DNA from: Mannheimia haemolytica
Lineage (GTDB): Bacteria; Pseudomonadota; Gammaproteobacteria; Enterobacterales; Pasteurellaceae
Assembly: GCA_900638155.1 (NCBI GenBank)
Contig: LR134495.1
Coordinates: forward strand, 1,302,001-1,366,000
Direction: 5' to 3'
DNA length: 64,000 nt
Shown here: positions 9,480 to 21,345 of the stretch, piece after piece
Layout: every line of letters starts with the position of its first letter
How positions within the stretch are numbered: the stretch's first letter is position 1
Notes under the pieces: model-generated
The model's database searches: none
Told to the model about the DNA's origin: nothing
What the model saw: only the letters and a program-made list of their open reading frames with translations
Translations under genes and position numbers: made by a program

Positions 9480-10139
9480 TTATTCAATCCACGCGATCAC
9501 TTCTTCGGTTGGCTTGCGGGATTTTTTCTTAATCTCTTTGTTACGATAACCAAACGTTATCATACAAGATACACCGTATTCGTTGAGGTCAAATAAGCCT
9601 TCGTCCGATAAAATTTGGTTTACGGTATCGTAATGAAAACCTTCAATCGGGCAGGAATCAATACCAATCAGTGCTGCACCGGTCATCATATTACCTAATG
9701 CAATATAGGTTTGCTTGGTACTCCAATCAAATATTTCACGTTCGCTGAGTAATTTCATATCTTCTTCTTGGAATGATTTATAACGCACTAATGAAGCTTC
9801 AATCTGCTCATCGGTTAAGCCACGTTTAGCTAACATATCACGCATATATGGGGTGTTATAACGAACATTCTTTTTAGTTAAAATGACGACTAAATGGCTC
9901 ATTTCTTCCATCGGGTGCTTAATTCCCCACGAAACCGGAGCAATTTTCTGACGGATTTCCGGGTTTTGCAGCACTAAAAATTTCCACGGTTCAGAACCGA
10001 CAGAGCTTGGCGAGAGACGTCCGAGTTCCAAAATATAATCCATATCTTCTTTGCTGATTTTTTTGTTTGGGTCGTAACTACGGCAAGCGGCACGGAAGTG
10101 AAAAGCATCTAAAACTTGCTGTTTGCTAATATTAAACAT
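9480..10139 (-). CDS. NAD(P)H-dependent nitroreductase-family flavoprotein
   Basis: 219 residues of the nitroreductase fold, an FMN dimer that reduces nitroaromatics, quinones or related compounds with NAD(P)H. The N-terminal RAACRSYDPNKKIS carries the FMN phosphate-binding Arg-Ser pair. Next come LSPSSVGSEPWKFLV, a middle TYIALGNMMTGAALIGIDSCPIEGF, and a C-terminal FGYRN segment. Size matches NfsB-type enzymes (217 in E. coli). It is a single gene with AAGGAAAAA before the ATG. The exact substrate cannot be told. Confidence 0.88.
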   Translation of the reverse strand: MFNISKQQVLDAFHFRAACRSYDPNKKISKEDMDYILELGRLSPSSVGSEPWKFLVLQNPEIRQKIAPVSWGIKHPMEEMSHLVVILTKKNVRYNTPYMRDMLAKRGLTDEQIEASLVRYKSFQEEDMKLLSEREIFDWSTKQTYIALGNMMTGAALIGIDSCPIEGFHYDTVNQILSDEGLFDLNEYGVSCMITFGYRNKEIKKKSRKPTEEVIAWIE

Positions 10140-10293
10140 CGTTTTTTCCTTTTATGAGTGAGATGGATAGATTAATGATAACCGATTTTACAAAGAATGC
10201 GAATTTGGCTGTAATGATTTGCAAAAAAATCAGTAAAAATGACCGCTTGTTTAAAATTGCTTTACCTTAAAAATCAATCATTTAACGAATCCG

Positions 10294-10323
10294 TTGATTT
10301 ACTTTTTTTTGCTAAAGTATTAT
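10294..10323 (+). promoter_or_regulatory. Candidate promoter of pheS-pheT-ihfA
   Basis: TTGATT (10294-10299) and TATTAT (10318-10323) at 18-bp spacing, 41 bases before the pheS ATG. A run of eight T lies in the spacer. No leader peptide of the E. coli pheM type is visible. Confidence 0.5.
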
Positions 10324-10340
10324 CATCTCTGCAATTTTAA

Positions 10341-11348
<1,008 letters not shown>

Positions 11349-11395
11349 TACAAGCGGTTAAAAATTTAGAAAATTTTACAAATAGGATAGAAATA

Positions 11396-13783
11396 ATGAA
11401 ATTCAATGAATCTTGGTTGCGTGAATGGGTAAACCCTGCAATTAGCACAGAGCAATTATGCGACCAAATTACCATGTTAGGTTTAGAAGTTGACGATGTA
11501 GAGCCGGTAGCGGGTTCGTTTTCAGGTGTGGTTGTAGGTGAAGTGGTAGAATGTGCCCAGCACCCGGATGCCGACAAATTGCGTGTGACTAAAGTGAATG
11601 TTGGCGGTGAGCGTTTATTAGATATTGTTTGTGGTGCACCAAACTGTCGCCAAGGTTTAAAAGTGGCTTGTGCCGTTGATGGTGCAGTGCTACCAGGCGA
11701 TTTCAAAATCAAGAAAACCAAATTGCGTGGTCAGCCTTCAGAAGGAATGTTATGTTCTTATTCAGAATTAGGCATTAAAGAAGATCACAGCGGTATTATT
11801 GAATTGCCAGCTGATGCACCTATCGGTCAAGATTTCCGCGAATATTTAAATTTAAATGATGTGGCAATTGAAATCAGCCTCACTCCAAACCGTGCAGACT
11901 GCTTAAGCATTGCCGGTATTGCCCGTGAAGTTGGGGTGATTAACCGTGCTGATGTGAAAGCACCGACCATTACAGAGGTGAAAGCCACGATTTCAGATAA
12001 AGTTTCATTAGAATTACAAGCACCGGAGGCTTGCCCTCGCTATTTAGCTCGTGTGGTGAAAAATGTAAATGTCAAAGCGGCATCGCCACTTTGGTTACAA
12101 GAAAAATTACGCCGTTGTGGGATTCGTTCAATTGATCCAATCGTTGATATTACTAACTTAAGCCTTTTAGAACTAGGGCAGCCAATGCATGCCTTTGATG
12201 CGGAAAAAATTGAAGGCGGCATTCAAGTGCGTATGGCAAAAGAAGGCGAAGAATTGGTATTGCTGGACGGAACAACCGCTAAATTACAATCGAATACCTT
12301 AGTGATTGCCGATAGCAAAGGGGCATTGGCAATGGCAGGTATTTTCGGTGGCGAAGCCAGCGGGGTGAGCGAGAATACGAAAGATGTGGTGTTAGAGTCT
12401 GCATTTTTTGCTCCGTTAGCGATTACCGGTCGCGCTCGTCAATATGGGTTACATACCGACGCATCACACCGTTTTGAGCGTGGAGTTGATCCGGAATTAA
12501 CTCGTCAAGCAATGGAGCGTGCAACTGCGTTATTATTGGAAATTTGTGGCGGTGAAGCGGGCGAAATTGTGGAAGCAGTGAGCCAAGAAAATCTACCAAA
12601 ACGCAATACTGTCACGCTTAGACGCAGTAAATTAGATTCGGTGATTGGTCATCATATTGACGATGAAACGGTAATGGATATTTTGACCCGCTTAGGCTTG
12701 AACGTCACATTTACCGATAACAGTTGGACGGCTGTCGCACCAAGTTGGCGCTTTGATATTGAAATCGAAGAAGATTTAATTGAAGAAATTGCTCGAATTT
12801 ACGGTTATAACAGTATCCCGAATAACTCGCCGCTGGCTCATTTAACGATGAAAGGTACGCCGGAAAAATTACTGGAAGCCAACCGTATTCGTATGGCATT
12901 GGTAGATAGTGATTACCAAGAAGTGATTACTTATAGCTTTGTTGATCCGAAAAAACAGTCACTATTGCACCCGCAACAAGAAGCGTTAATTTTGCCAAAC
13001 CCGATTTCAAGTGAAATGTCTGCAATGCGTGTTTCCCTTTTAACTGGCTTATTGGACACTATCGTGTATAACCAAAGTCGTCAGCAAAACCGTGTACGTA
13101 TTTTTGAGGCAGGTTTACGTTTTATTCCGGATAACAATGCAGAATCAGGCATGCGTCAAGAATTTGTTTTTGGTGCAGCGATTGTAGGAGATAAACGTCC
13201 GGTACATTGGGAAAATAAAACAGAAGCGGCTGATTTCTTTGATTTAAAAGGGGATATTGAACGCATTCTTTCTTTAACCTCTATTCGTCACGATCTGCAA
13301 TTTGTCGCAAAACAGTTCCCAGCATTACACCCGGGACAATCAGCGGCGATTATGCTTGATGGCAAAGAAATTGGTTTTATTGGTACTGTTCACCCATCAA
13401 TCGTGCAAAAATTGGGTATCAAAGGTAAACCGATTGTATGTGAAATTCTAGCCTCAGCCATTGCAGAGCGTCCGGTGACACAAGCGGGCGAAATTTCTAA
13501 ATTCCCTGCAAATAACCGTGATATTGCCGTAGTCGTTGATGAATCCGTTCCTGCTGGAGAGGTGCTAGACGCTTGTCGTAAAGCCGGTGGAAATAAATTA
13601 GTAGCACTCAATTTATTTGATGTTTACCGTGGTGCAAATTTAGAAAGCGGTAAGAAAAGTTTAGCTATTAGCTTAACGGTTCAAGATAATGAAAAAACCT
13701 TAGAAGAAAGTGAAATTAATGCAGTAATTCAAGCGGTATTAGCTGAATTAGCGACACGTTTCAATGCGGTACTTCGTGATTAA
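11396..13783 (+). CDS. pheT: Phenylalanine-tRNA ligase beta subunit
   Basis: 795 residues, the same length as E. coli PheT. It begins with the typical [12 protein letters not shown] and carries the EMAPII-like tRNA-binding domain near residues 40-150, the B3/B4 editing domain with HAFDAEKI, and the C-terminal ferredoxin-like anticodon-binding domain ([15 protein letters not shown]). It is co-transcribed with pheS and followed by ihfA as in E. coli. Confidence 0.99.
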   Translation: MKFNESWLREWVNPAISTEQLCDQITMLGLEVDDVEPVAGSFSGVVVGEVVECAQHPDADKLRVTKVNVGGERLLDIVCGAPNCRQGLKVACAVDGAVLPGDFKIKKTKLRGQPSEGMLCSYSELGIKEDHSGIIELPADAPIGQDFREYLNLNDVAIEISLTPNRADCLSIAGIAREVGVINRADVKAPTITEVKATISDKVSLELQAPEACPRYLARVVKNVNVKAASPLWLQEKLRRCGIRSIDPIVDITNLSLLELGQPMHAFDAEKIEGGIQVRMAKEGEELVLLDGTTAKLQSNTLVIADSKGALAMAGIFGGEASGVSENTKDVVLESAFFAPLAITGRARQYGLHTDASHRFERGVDPELTRQAMERATALLLEICGGEAGEIVEAVSQENLPKRNTVTLRRSKLDSVIGHHIDDETVMDILTRLGLNVTFTDNSWTAVAPSWRFDIEIEEDLIEEIARIYGYNSIPNNSPLAHLTMKGTPEKLLEANRIRMALVDSDYQEVITYSFVDPKKQSLLHPQQEALILPNPISSEMSAMRVSLLTGLLDTIVYNQSRQQNRVRIFEAGLRFIPDNNAESGMRQEFVFGAAIVGDKRPVHWENKTEAADFFDLKGDIERILSLTSIRHDLQFVAKQFPALHPGQSAAIMLDGKEIGFIGTVHPSIVQKLGIKGKPIVCEILASAIAERPVTQAGEISKFPANNRDIAVVVDESVPAGEVLDACRKAGGNKLVALNLFDVYRGANLESGKKSLAISLTVQDNEKTLEESEINAVIQAVLAELATRFNAVLRD

Positions 13784-13792
13784 TCAGTAAAA

Positions 13793-13819
13793 TATGGCTG
13801 ATTTATTTTATCAGCCATA
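13793..13819 (+). repeat. Hairpin between pheT and ihfA
   Basis: A perfect 10-bp stem (TATGGCTGAT / ATCAGCCATA) with a 7-base AT loop. No T-tract follows, so it may be a processing or partial attenuation site and not a full terminator, leaving ihfA readable from the phe promoter. Confidence 0.55.
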
Positions 13820-13840
13820 ACAATAAACTAAGGATAAATG

Positions 13841-14137
13841 ATGGCGCTTACTAAGATTGAAATTGCAGAAAACCTCATCGAAAAATTCGGATTAGAAAAA
13901 CGTGTTGCTAAGCAATTTGTTGAACTCTTCTTTGAAGAAATTCGTTCTTCTCTTGAAAATGGTGAGGAGGTGAAGTTATCTGGCTTTGGGAATTTTTCAC
14001 TGAGAGAGAAAAAAGCTCGCCCAGGAAGAAATCCTAAAACGGGGGAAAATGTGGCTGTTTCAGCCCGTCGAGTAGTAGTTTTTAAAGCTGGGCAAAAATT
14101 ACGAGAACGTATTGAGCAAGCTAGATCCCAATCATAG
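13841..14137 (+). CDS. ihfA: Integration host factor alpha subunit
   Basis: 98 residues. IHF binds and sharply bends DNA as a heterodimer with IhfB (encoded at 18328). The [12 protein letters not shown] start, the [12 protein letters not shown] segment and the DNA-intercalating [10 protein letters not shown] arm tip are all present. Two ATGs stand in tandem. The second (13841) is chosen because it matches the E. coli protein start and lies 7 bases after AAGGA. Confidence 0.97.
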   Translation: MALTKIEIAENLIEKFGLEKRVAKQFVELFFEEIRSSLENGEEVKLSGFGNFSLREKKARPGRNPKTGENVAVSARRVVVFKAGQKLRERIEQARSQS

Positions 14138-14175
14138 AGGCAGTTATCTTAGTTAGATTTAATGTGGAGTAATAA

Positions 14176-14697
14176 ATGAAATTAACCAAACGGTGGCTTT
14201 CCTTAGGTTGTTTGTTAGCTACTACAGCGATGTTAGTGGCTTGTTCAAGTTCAGATGCAACCTCTAAGTCTCAAGTAAAAAGTAAAGTTTATCGTTCGAT
14301 ATACCAATCAGACCTTTCTGATCCTATTATGGCAATTAGTCGATTAAGTGAACATCAGCACGAATGGAAAGGTACTCGCTATCGTTTAGGTGGCAATAGC
14401 AAGGCTGGGATTGACTGTTCTGGTTTTATGCAAGTCACTTTTAAAGATCTTTTTGGGATAGATTTGCCGAGAACCACTACAGAGCAGGCTAAGGCTGGTG
14501 AGCGTATATCCAAAGACGAATTGCGTACAGGTGATTTAGTTTTTTTCAAGACAGGGCGTGGTCCAAATGGGAAACATGTTGGTGTTTATGTAAAAAATGG
14601 GCAATTTCTTCACGCCTCAACAAAGGGCGGGGTGATTTATTCCGATTTGGATTCACCATATTGGTCTAAAGCGTTCTGGCAGGCTCGTCGTTTATAA
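14176..14697 (+). CDS. nlpC: NlpC/P60-family lipoprotein peptidase
   Basis: 173 residues. The signal peptide ends in a lipobox-like LVAC, so it should be a lipid-anchored periplasmic protein. The NlpC/P60 catalytic core is complete: Cys81 in DCSGF, His134 in KHVGVY, and a further polar residue in FLHAS. FFKTG.GPNGKHVG and the C-terminal FWQARRL match E. coli NlpC better than MepS. The family cuts the gamma-D-Glu to diaminopimelate bond in murein peptides. It sits between ihfA and degS and has its own GGAG site. Confidence 0.92.
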   Translation: MKLTKRWLSLGCLLATTAMLVACSSSDATSKSQVKSKVYRSIYQSDLSDPIMAISRLSEHQHEWKGTRYRLGGNSKAGIDCSGFMQVTFKDLFGIDLPRTTTEQAKAGERISKDELRTGDLVFFKTGRGPNGKHVGVYVKNGQFLHASTKGGVIYSDLDSPYWSKAFWQARRL

Positions 14698-14712
14698 TTT
14701 AGGGTAACACAC

Positions 14713-15756
14713 ATGCTGAAAAAAATCGGACAAGCGGTCATATTTGGACTTTTTTGTGCAATTTTAATTTTGTTTATAGCTCCAATTATTCAGAGTAAAG
14801 GGAGTTCGTTTTCATTATCAGCATTCACCCAAAAAGAGATTGTGAGCTACAATGCAGCGGTTAAAATAGCCTCCCCCGCAGTGGTTAATGTGTATAGCCG
14901 AAATTTTAGTTCTGAAAATGAAACGTTTGAAGTTAAGAATTTAGGTTCGGGTGTGATTATGAGTAGGGATGGCTATATTTTAACTAACAGGCACGTGATT
15001 GAAGATGCGGATCAAATCGTGATTGCTTTGCAAAACGGTGCTATTTCGACTAATGTAAAATTAGTCGGCGATGATTCTTTAACTGATTTAGCTGTTTTGA
15101 AAATTGAGGGCGAGAATTTACCTACTATTCCACAAAATCCAGAGCGCAAACTACAAATTGGCGATGTGGTGTTGGCAATTGGTAATCCTTTGAATTTAGG
15201 ACAGAGCATTACGCAAGGGATAGTCAGTGCTATTGGGCGAAAAACCTTAACAGAAAGTGGTAGACAAAATTTTATTCAGACGGATGTTTCCATTAATCAA
15301 GGGAACTCAGGTGGTGCTTTAATTAATACTGCTGGTGAGCTAATAGGTATTAACACTTTGCGTTTCGGTAAAAATACGAATGAATTGTCAGAGGGGCTAA
15401 ATTTTGCGATTCCCATTAATCTGGCGAATCAGATTATGAGTAAGATCATTAAAGATGGCCGAGTTATTCGTGGCTATTTTGGGGTAAGTACAGATTTGCT
15501 TGACACTGCAAAAATGCAAGGTTATGAAAAAGGGGTGATCATTGCTAATGTGGACAAAAATGGGCCAGCAGCAAAAGCGGGGATTCAAGCAGGTGATTTA
15601 GTGCTTAAAGTTGGAAATATTGAGGCGTTCTCTCCTTCTCAAATGATGGAAGAACTCGCTGAAATGAAACCTTATACTACAGTAAAAGTATTGGTTCAAC
15701 GTGATGAACAATTACTTAACTTTGATGTAACTATTACTGAGTTACAGACTCAATAG
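14713..15756 (+). CDS. degS: Inner-membrane serine protease DegS
   Basis: 347 residues (E. coli 355). DegS senses misfolded outer-membrane proteins through its PDZ domain and cuts anti-sigma factor RseA to start the sigma-E response. One N-terminal membrane anchor (residues 7-27) precedes a trypsin-like domain with His94 (NRHVIE), Asp125 (LTDLAV) and Ser199 (QGNSGGA). A single PDZ domain follows (about 245-340). One PDZ and a membrane anchor separate it from DegP/DegQ. An uptake signal (14730-14738) is read as GQAVIF within the anchor. Confidence 0.95.
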   Translation: MLKKIGQAVIFGLFCAILILFIAPIIQSKGSSFSLSAFTQKEIVSYNAAVKIASPAVVNVYSRNFSSENETFEVKNLGSGVIMSRDGYILTNRHVIEDADQIVIALQNGAISTNVKLVGDDSLTDLAVLKIEGENLPTIPQNPERKLQIGDVVLAIGNPLNLGQSITQGIVSAIGRKTLTESGRQNFIQTDVSINQGNSGGALINTAGELIGINTLRFGKNTNELSEGLNFAIPINLANQIMSKIIKDGRVIRGYFGVSTDLLDTAKMQGYEKGVIIANVDKNGPAAKAGIQAGDLVLKVGNIEAFSPSQMMEELAEMKPYTTVKVLVQRDEQLLNFDVTITELQTQ

Positions 15757-15764
15757 GGTAGAAA

Positions 15765-16439
15765 ATGAAAAAAATAGTGATTACAGTTGATGGGCCGAGT
15801 GGTGCAGGTAAAGGAACGTTATGTCATGCACTGGCTGAAAAATTAGGGTTTGATTTTTTAGATTCAGGTGCTTTATATCGAATTACTGCATTAAGTGCAG
15901 TTAAAAAAGGAATTGCACTTGATGATGAGGCTAAATTAGCCGAAGTAGCCCGTTACCTCGATATTCAGTTTTTGCCTGAAAATGGCGAAATTAGAGTAAT
16001 TTTAGACGGAGAAAATGTCGGCGATCAGATCCGCAGTGCAGAAGCTGGGCAAAACGCATCGAAAGTGGCTGCGTTTCCTCGGGTTCGAGAGGCATTGTTA
16101 GAACGTCAAAGGGCTTTTAGTACAGAAAAAGGACTTATTGCTGACGGCAGAGATATGGGGACAGTTGTCTTTCCTGATGCTCAAATTAAGCTGTTTTTAG
16201 ATGCAAGTGCCGAAGAACGCACAAAAAGACGTGTAAAACAGTTGCAAGAAAAGGGATTTAATGCTAACTTTGACGAGATTTTAGCTGAGATAAAAGAACG
16301 TGATTTTCGCGATAGAAATCGTGCGGTTGCACCTCTTGTTCCGGCTAAAGATGCGTTGCTTTTAGATTCAACGCATTTATCCATTGAAGAGGTGATTAAC
16401 CAAGCGTTAAATCACATCTCTCAATACATTAAATTTTAG
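15765..16439 (+). CDS. cmk: Cytidylate kinase
   Basis: 224 residues. Phosphorylates CMP and dCMP with ATP. The P-loop GPSGAGKGT is at residues 10-18, and the CMP-binding [13 protein letters not shown] and lid [11 protein letters not shown] are intact. It lies directly upstream of rpsA, the usual gamma-proteobacterial order. The start lies 9 bases after the degS stop region, so it may be read through from degS. Confidence 0.97.
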   Translation: MKKIVITVDGPSGAGKGTLCHALAEKLGFDFLDSGALYRITALSAVKKGIALDDEAKLAEVARYLDIQFLPENGEIRVILDGENVGDQIRSAEAGQNASKVAAFPRVREALLERQRAFSTEKGLIADGRDMGTVVFPDAQIKLFLDASAEERTKRRVKQLQEKGFNANFDEILAEIKERDFRDRNRAVAPLVPAKDALLLDSTHLSIEEVINQALNHISQYIKF

Positions 16440-16531
16440 TTTGTCGGCTTTACACAGGAATTGTTTAGCTTTTATTACCAACCCCGTTTAACAGGACGTT
16501 AGATGGATGTTTATTTTTAAGAAGATTTATT

Positions 16532-18199
16532 ATGTCAGAATTATCGTTTGCTCAACTACTTGAAGAATCATTTGCAGCTACACCACGTTTAGGTGATGTT
16601 GTTAAAGGTACTGTTGTTGCTATCCAAAAAGGCTTAGTTATTGTTGATACAGGTTTTAAATCTGAATCTGCAATTGATGCCTCAGAATTTACTAACGCTC
16701 AAGGTGAATTAGAAGTTCAAGTGGGTGATGAAGTAGATGTTGTTCTTAAAGCTGTAGAAGACGGTTTTGGTGCAACAGTAGTTTCTCGTGGTGATGCAAA
16801 ACGTAACGAAGCTTGGATTGCTTTAGAGAAAGCATTTGAAGAACAAGCTACAGTTATCGGTTTCGTAAATGGTAAAGTAAAAGGCGGTTTCACTGTTGAA
16901 TTAAACGGTGTTCGTGCGTTCTTACCAGGTTCATTAGTTGATACTCGTCCGGTTCGTGATTCTTTAAACTTAGAAGGTAAAGAGTACGAATTCAAAGTAA
17001 TCAAATTAGATCAAAAACGTAACAACGTAGTAGTATCTCGTCGTGCTGTTATCGAAACAGAAAGCAACCAAGATCGTGATGCGGTATTAGCAAACTTAGT
17101 TGAAGGTTCTGAAGTTAAAGGTACAGTTAAAAACTTAACTGATTACGGTGCATTCGTAGATTTAGGTGGCGTTGACGGTTTATTACATATCACCGATATG
17201 GCTTGGAAACGTGTTAAACATCCAAGTGAAGTGGTTAATGTAGGCGATGAAGTTACTGTTAAAGTATTAAAATTTGACAAAGACAAAACTCGCGTATCAT
17301 TAGGCTTAAAACAATTAGGTCAAGACCCTTGGGCTGTAATTGCTGAAAACCACCCGGTAAACAGCAAATTAACTGGTAAAGTAACTAACTTAACTGACTA
17401 TGGTTGCTTCGTTGAGATTTTAGACGGTGTTGAAGGTTTAGTTCACGTTTCAGAAATGGACTGGACAAACAAAAATATTCACCCATCTAAAGTGGTTAAT
17501 GTAGGTGATGTAGTTGAAGTAATGGTACTTGAAGTTGATGAAGAACGTCGTCGTATCTCATTAGGTTTAAAACAATGCAAAGCAAACCCTTGGGAACAAT
17601 TTGCGGCAACTCACAGCAAAAATGATAAAGTATCAGGTAAAATCAAATCAATTACTGACTTCGGTATCTTTATCGGTTTAGAAGGTGGTATTGACGGTTT
17701 AGTTCACTTATCTGACATTTCTTGGAATGTTTCAGGTGAAGAAGCAGTTCGTAACTACAAAAAAGGTGATGAAGTAGAAGCAGTTGTTCTACAAGTTGAT
17801 GCAGTAAAAGAGCGTATCTCTTTAGGTATCAAACAATTAGAATCTGATCCTTTCACAAACTTTGTAGATGCTACTAAAAAAGGTGCAATCTTAACAGGTA
17901 AAGTTGTAGAAGTTGATGCTAAAGGCGTTAAAGTTGAATTGGAAGGCGGCGTTGAAGCATTTATTCGTGCAAACGAAGCAACTGCTGAGCGTGTAGAAGA
18001 CATCACTTCTGTTATTTCTGTTGGCGATTCAATCGAAGCGAAATATACCGGCGTTGATCGTAAATCTCGCGTAGTTAACTTATCTGTTCGTGCAAAAAAC
18101 GAAGCTGAAGAATCAGCAGCAATTGCACAAGTGAACAAAGAGGAAGTTGTTGTACCTAATGCATTTGCTGAAGCTTTCAAAGCAGCTAAAGGCGAATAA
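16532..18199 (+). CDS. rpsA: 30S ribosomal protein S1
   Basis: 555 residues (E. coli 557), with six S1 RNA-binding repeats. Repeats 3-6 show the clear pattern of [21 protein letters not shown]1 delivers mRNA to the ribosome and helps translate weakly structured or weak-SD messages. Codon use is strongly biased to TTA, GGT and CGT, typical of a highly expressed gene. A long AT-rich leader (16440-16531) precedes an AAGAAG site. ihfB follows after a hairpin. Confidence 0.99.
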   Translation: MSELSFAQLLEESFAATPRLGDVVKGTVVAIQKGLVIVDTGFKSESAIDASEFTNAQGELEVQVGDEVDVVLKAVEDGFGATVVSRGDAKRNEAWIALEKAFEEQATVIGFVNGKVKGGFTVELNGVRAFLPGSLVDTRPVRDSLNLEGKEYEFKVIKLDQKRNNVVVSRRAVIETESNQDRDAVLANLVEGSEVKGTVKNLTDYGAFVDLGGVDGLLHITDMAWKRVKHPSEVVNVGDEVTVKVLKFDKDKTRVSLGLKQLGQDPWAVIAENHPVNSKLTGKVTNLTDYGCFVEILDGVEGLVHVSEMDWTNKNIHPSKVVNVGDVVEVMVLEVDEERRRISLGLKQCKANPWEQFAATHSKNDKVSGKIKSITDFGIFIGLEGGIDGLVHLSDISWNVSGEEAVRNYKKGDEVEAVVLQVDAVKERISLGIKQLESDPFTNFVDATKKGAILTGKVVEVDAKGVKVELEGGVEAFIRANEATAERVEDITSVISVGDSIEAKYTGVDRKSRVVNLSVRAKNEAEESAAIAQVNKEEVVVPNAFAEAFKAAKGE

Positions 18200-18217
18200 C
18201 TAGTATAGACTAATTTA

Positions 18218-18246
18218 AAATGGGTATGTTTTGAACATACCCATTT
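18218..18246 (+). terminator. 13-bp hairpin after rpsA
   Basis: AAATGGGTATGTT and AACATACCCATTT form a perfect 13-bp stem with a 3-base loop, 18 bases after the rpsA stop. The sequence after the stem is AAAC and not T-rich, so it may be an RNA-end stabiliser after processing as much as a terminator. Confidence 0.65.
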
Positions 18247-18327
18247 AAACTTAGAAATGCCATTTTGAATGCTTATTTTCATAATAAATGATTATTCAAA
18301 ATAGAATTAATTTTTGGTAGAAATAAT

Positions 18328-18609
18328 ATGACTAAATCTGAATTAATTGAGAGTTTAGCATCTAAAAATCCAAGTTTACCAATTAAAATGGTGGAGCATT
18401 GTGTAAAAGAGCTTTTAGAGCAGTTAACGGCTACTTTAGAAGAAGGTGAAAGGATAGAAGTAAGAGGATTTGGTAGTTTTTCTCTACATTATCGGCAGCC
18501 GCGTTTAGGTCGTAATCCCAAAACAGGAGAAAGTGTTCTTTTAGGCGCTAAATATGTACCACATTTTAAAGCAGGTAAAGATCTAAAAGAGAGAGTCGAT
18601 TTGCTTTAA
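18328..18609 (+). CDS. ihfB: Integration host factor beta subunit
   Basis: 93 residues (E. coli 94). Partner of Ihf[12 protein letters not shown], the [14 protein letters not shown] segment and the arm RNPKTGE are conserved. The position after rpsA matches E. coli, where ihfB can be read both from its own promoter and from rpsA. Confidence 0.97.
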   Translation: MTKSELIESLASKNPSLPIKMVEHCVKELLEQLTATLEEGERIEVRGFGSFSLHYRQPRLGRNPKTGESVLLGAKYVPHFKAGKDLKERVDLL

Positions 18610-18645
18610 GTCTTATTAATTCAATAATCGCAGTAAGGAGATTAT

Positions 18646-18933
18646 ATGATTAAGTATATTTTAGGTATTTTAATTGTGATTGCAGTTATTATTGTCGCTG
18701 TTACGATTGGTGCCAATAATGATCAACTTATCACCTTTAACTATATTTTTGCTCAGAGTGAATTACGCTTATCAACGTTAGTTGCGATTTTATTTGGCTT
18801 GGGATTGATTCTTGGTTGGTTGATAACGGGTATTTTTTACTTAAAAATTAAGCTTCAAAACGTTGCTTTAAATCGTCGTGTAAAACGCCAAGCTCAGCAA
18901 ATAACTGAATTAACGACTCCAAAGGCTGAATAA
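18646..18933 (+). CDS. lapA: Lipopolysaccharide assembly protein A (YciS)
   Basis: 95 residues with two membrane spans (about 3-22 and 42-64) and a short basic cytoplasmic coiled-coil tail. With LapB it regulates LpxC turnover and so lipopolysaccharide synthesis. An AAGGAG site precedes the ATG, and the stop lies 3 bases before lapB, the conserved operon. Confidence 0.92.
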   Translation: MIKYILGILIVIAVIIVAVTIGANNDQLITFNYIFAQSELRLSTLVAILFGLGLILGWLITGIFYLKIKLQNVALNRRVKRQAQQITELTTPKAE

Positions 18934-18936
18934 TCA

Positions 18937-20133
18937 ATGCTTGAATTATTGTTCCTTTTATTGCCTATTGCAGCACTATATGGCTGGTATATGGGGCAAC
19001 GTAGTGCAAAGAAGGATCAAGAAACCGTTAGTAATAAGTTTTCTCGTGAGTATGTTACGGGGTTAAATTTTCTTCTATCTAATCAGCAGGAAAAGGCGGT
19101 AGACCTTTTCCTCTCTATGTTACAAAAACAAGAATCTGAAAATCATATTGCGTCTGAATCCCAATTTGAAGCGGAGTTGACCCTAGGTAATCTTTTCCGT
19201 TCAAGAGGTGAGGTAGATCGCGCCTTACGTATTCACCAAACATTAGTGAATAGCCCTCATTATTCATTTGAACAAAAATTATTAGCAAAACAGCAATTAG
19301 CTAAAGACTTTATGGTTGCAGGTTTCTATGACCGTGCAGAAAATTATTACATTTCATTAGTTGATGAACCTGAGTTTGCTAAATATTCTTTATCACAGCT
19401 TGCCGTTATTTATCAAAAAACCAGAGAATGGAAAAAAGCGATTAATGTTGCAGAAAAACGGCTTAGAATAGAGCCAGATACAGATAAAATACCGCTTTCA
19501 CATTTTTATTGTGAATATGCGCAAGGAGTTAAATTTGATGATAAAGCGCTATTTATTGAATCCTTAAATAAAGCGTTAGAATATTATCCTCAATCCACTC
19601 GAGCTTCTATAATGTTAGGTGACTTCTATTTAGAAGAGGGAGAATATCTAAGAGCATTAAGCTATTTCGAGCAGATTCTTGTGCAAGACCCTGATTATAT
19701 TAGCGAAGTGCTTGGACGAATTAAGCAAAGCTATATGGCTCTTGAGGATTTAAATGGCTATGAATTATTTCTCATTCGAGCAAACCGAGTAAAACATAAT
19801 AGTAGTGTAGATATTGCTTTAACTGAATTTATTGAAGAAAAAGATGGTATCAATGCTGCACATTCTAAACTATACCAGCAGTTGAGTACTTATCCGAATT
19901 TAATTACTTTTCACCGCTTTATTCGCTATCAAGCAGATTTTGCGGAGGAAGGAAATGGTAAAGAAAGCTTAGTTTTATTACATAATATGGTGGGAAATCA
20001 GATAAAACGCAGCTTCCAATATCGCTGTTTGAATTGTGGTTATCAAAGTTATCGCTTAATGTGGCAATGTCCTTCTTGTAATCAATGGGAAAAAATTAAG
20101 CCGGTACAAAGTATCGAAGGTATTATTCAATAA
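18937..20133 (+). CDS. lapB: Lipopolysaccharide assembly protein B (YciM)
   Basis: 398 residues (E. coli 389). One N-terminal membrane anchor, then TPR repeats through about residue 330, then a rubredoxin-like zinc knuckle with CLNCG and CPSCNQW near the C-terminus. In E. coli LapB hands LpxC to the FtsH protease, balancing LPS against phospholipid. The metal cysteines are intact. Confidence 0.96.
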   Translation: MLELLFLLLPIAALYGWYMGQRSAKKDQETVSNKFSREYVTGLNFLLSNQQEKAVDLFLSMLQKQESENHIASESQFEAELTLGNLFRSRGEVDRALRIHQTLVNSPHYSFEQKLLAKQQLAKDFMVAGFYDRAENYYISLVDEPEFAKYSLSQLAVIYQKTREWKKAINVAEKRLRIEPDTDKIPLSHFYCEYAQGVKFDDKALFIESLNKALEYYPQSTRASIMLGDFYLEEGEYLRALSYFEQILVQDPDYISEVLGRIKQSYMALEDLNGYELFLIRANRVKHNSSVDIALTEFIEEKDGINAAHSKLYQQLSTYPNLITFHRFIRYQADFAEEGNGKESLVLLHNMVGNQIKRSFQYRCLNCGYQSYRLMWQCPSCNQWEKIKPVQSIEGIIQ

Positions 20134-20156
20134 AGAAAGAATCTGAGGAATTGAAT

Positions 20157-20849
20157 ATGAACAATAAAGTAATTGTTGCGTTAGACTATGAAACTGAACG
20201 TGAAGCATTAGAATTTGTGGATTTAGTCGATCCGTCGCTTTGTCGTTTAAAAGTAGGCAAAGAAATGTTTACAACCTTAGGCACAAATTTTGTCAAACAA
20301 TTACACGAACGTAAATTTGATGTATTCCTTGATTTAAAATATCATGATATTCCAAATACGGTTGCTCGAGCAGTACGTTCTGCTGCTGATCTTGGTGTGT
20401 GGATGGTTGACTTGCATGCTTCTGGTGGTTTAGCCATGATGGAAGAGGCAAAGAAAATTTTGGAGCCTTATGGCAAAGAGGCACCATTATTAATTGCAGT
20501 GACGGTTCTAACCAGTATGGAAGATTTGGATTTGCTTCAAATAGGTATTAATGCTTCGCCGATGGAACAAGTTATTCGTTTAGCACATTTAGCACAACGG
20601 GCTGGTTTAGATGGCGTGGTATGTTCTCCACAAGAAGTTGAGGTATTACGTACCCATTGTGGTCAAGATTTTAAATTAGTGACCCCAGGAATCCGGCCAA
20701 AAGGAACAGATTTTGGGGATCAACGCCGAGTGATGACACCCAAACAAGCAGTAGAAACAGGCTCAGATTTTTTGGTTATTGGTCGTCCTATTACCCAAGC
20801 TCAAGATCCGCTTGCGGTATTAAAATCTATTAACCAATCTATCAGTTAA
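20157..20849 (+). CDS. pyrF: Orotidine 5'-phosphate decarboxylase
   Basis: 230 residues. Converts OMP to UMP, the last step of de novo pyrimidine synthesis. The active site [11 protein letters not shown] with its Lys-Asp pair is present, as are the phosphate loop TPGIRPKG and [11 protein letters not shown] at 20157 is chosen over an in-frame TTG at 20151 because GAGG lies 8 bases before the ATG. yciH follows, as in E. coli. Confidence 0.97.
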   Translation: MNNKVIVALDYETEREALEFVDLVDPSLCRLKVGKEMFTTLGTNFVKQLHERKFDVFLDLKYHDIPNTVARAVRSAADLGVWMVDLHASGGLAMMEEAKKILEPYGKEAPLLIAVTVLTSMEDLDLLQIGINASPMEQVIRLAHLAQRAGLDGVVCSPQEVEVLRTHCGQDFKLVTPGIRPKGTDFGDQRRVMTPKQAVETGSDFLVIGRPITQAQDPLAVLKSINQSIS

Positions 20850-20867
20850 TTCATTGCATTTTTAATG

Positions 20868-20893
20868 AAGGCGGAAAAATTTCCGCCTTTTTT
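20868..20893 (+). terminator. Intrinsic terminator after pyrF
   Basis: AAGGCGGAA and TTCCGCCTT form a GC-rich stem followed by TTTTAA. An uptake signal (20900-20908) follows immediately and lies in the leader of yciH. Confidence 0.85.
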
Positions 20894-20931
20894 AATCAAA
20901 CAAGCGGTTATTTTTGAGGAAAAATTTGTAA

Positions 20932-21243
20932 ATGACATTAGTCTATTCAACGGAAACAGGCAGAATAAAGTCCGAAGTAATAAAAGAAGAACGCCCTAAA
21001 GGGGATGGTATTGTGCGTATTCAACGTCAAACAAGCGGTAGAAAGGGGAAAGGTGTTTGCCTTATCACCGGTCTTGATTTAGAGGATAAAGCCTTAAATT
21101 CTCTTGCTTCAGAGCTTAAACGTAAATTGGGTTGTGGTGGCTCATTTAAAGATGGAGTAATTGAAATCCAGGGCGATAATCGAGAATTCATTAAGCAAAT
21201 ATTAGAACAGAAAGGTTTCAAAGTGAAACTGGCAGGTGGTTGA
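20932..21243 (+). CDS. yciH: SUI1-family translation factor YciH
   Basis: 103 residues of the eIF1/SUI1 fold. The core GRKGKGVCLITGLDL and the C-terminal GDNREFIKQILEQKGFKVKLAGG are typical. The family affects initiation-codon choice, and in E. coli the gene follows pyrF. An uptake signal (21031-21039) lies in the flexible arm just before GRKGKG and is read as QTSGR. Confidence 0.93.
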   Translation: MTLVYSTETGRIKSEVIKEERPKGDGIVRIQRQTSGRKGKGVCLITGLDLEDKALNSLASELKRKLGCGGSFKDGVIEIQGDNREFIKQILEQKGFKVKLAGG

Positions 21244-21345
21244 GTTTTAAACAATTATCAGCTGGCAGTTTTTAAATAACTTCATTTTATTTGAAACTTC
21301 ATTCCTACTTTTCTGCCTAAAACTCACGATTAAGGAGAAAAACTA

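Noticed and set aside
10270..10310. AAATCAA / TTGATTT with eight T before pheS, looking like an attenuator
   Set aside because: TTGATT with TATTAT 18 bases on makes a good promoter, so this stretch is probably not transcribed. No Phe-rich leader peptide was found.
13841..18609. Two HU/IHF-type genes as a possible duplication
   Set aside because: They are the normal alpha and beta IHF subunits in their conserved places after pheT and rpsA.
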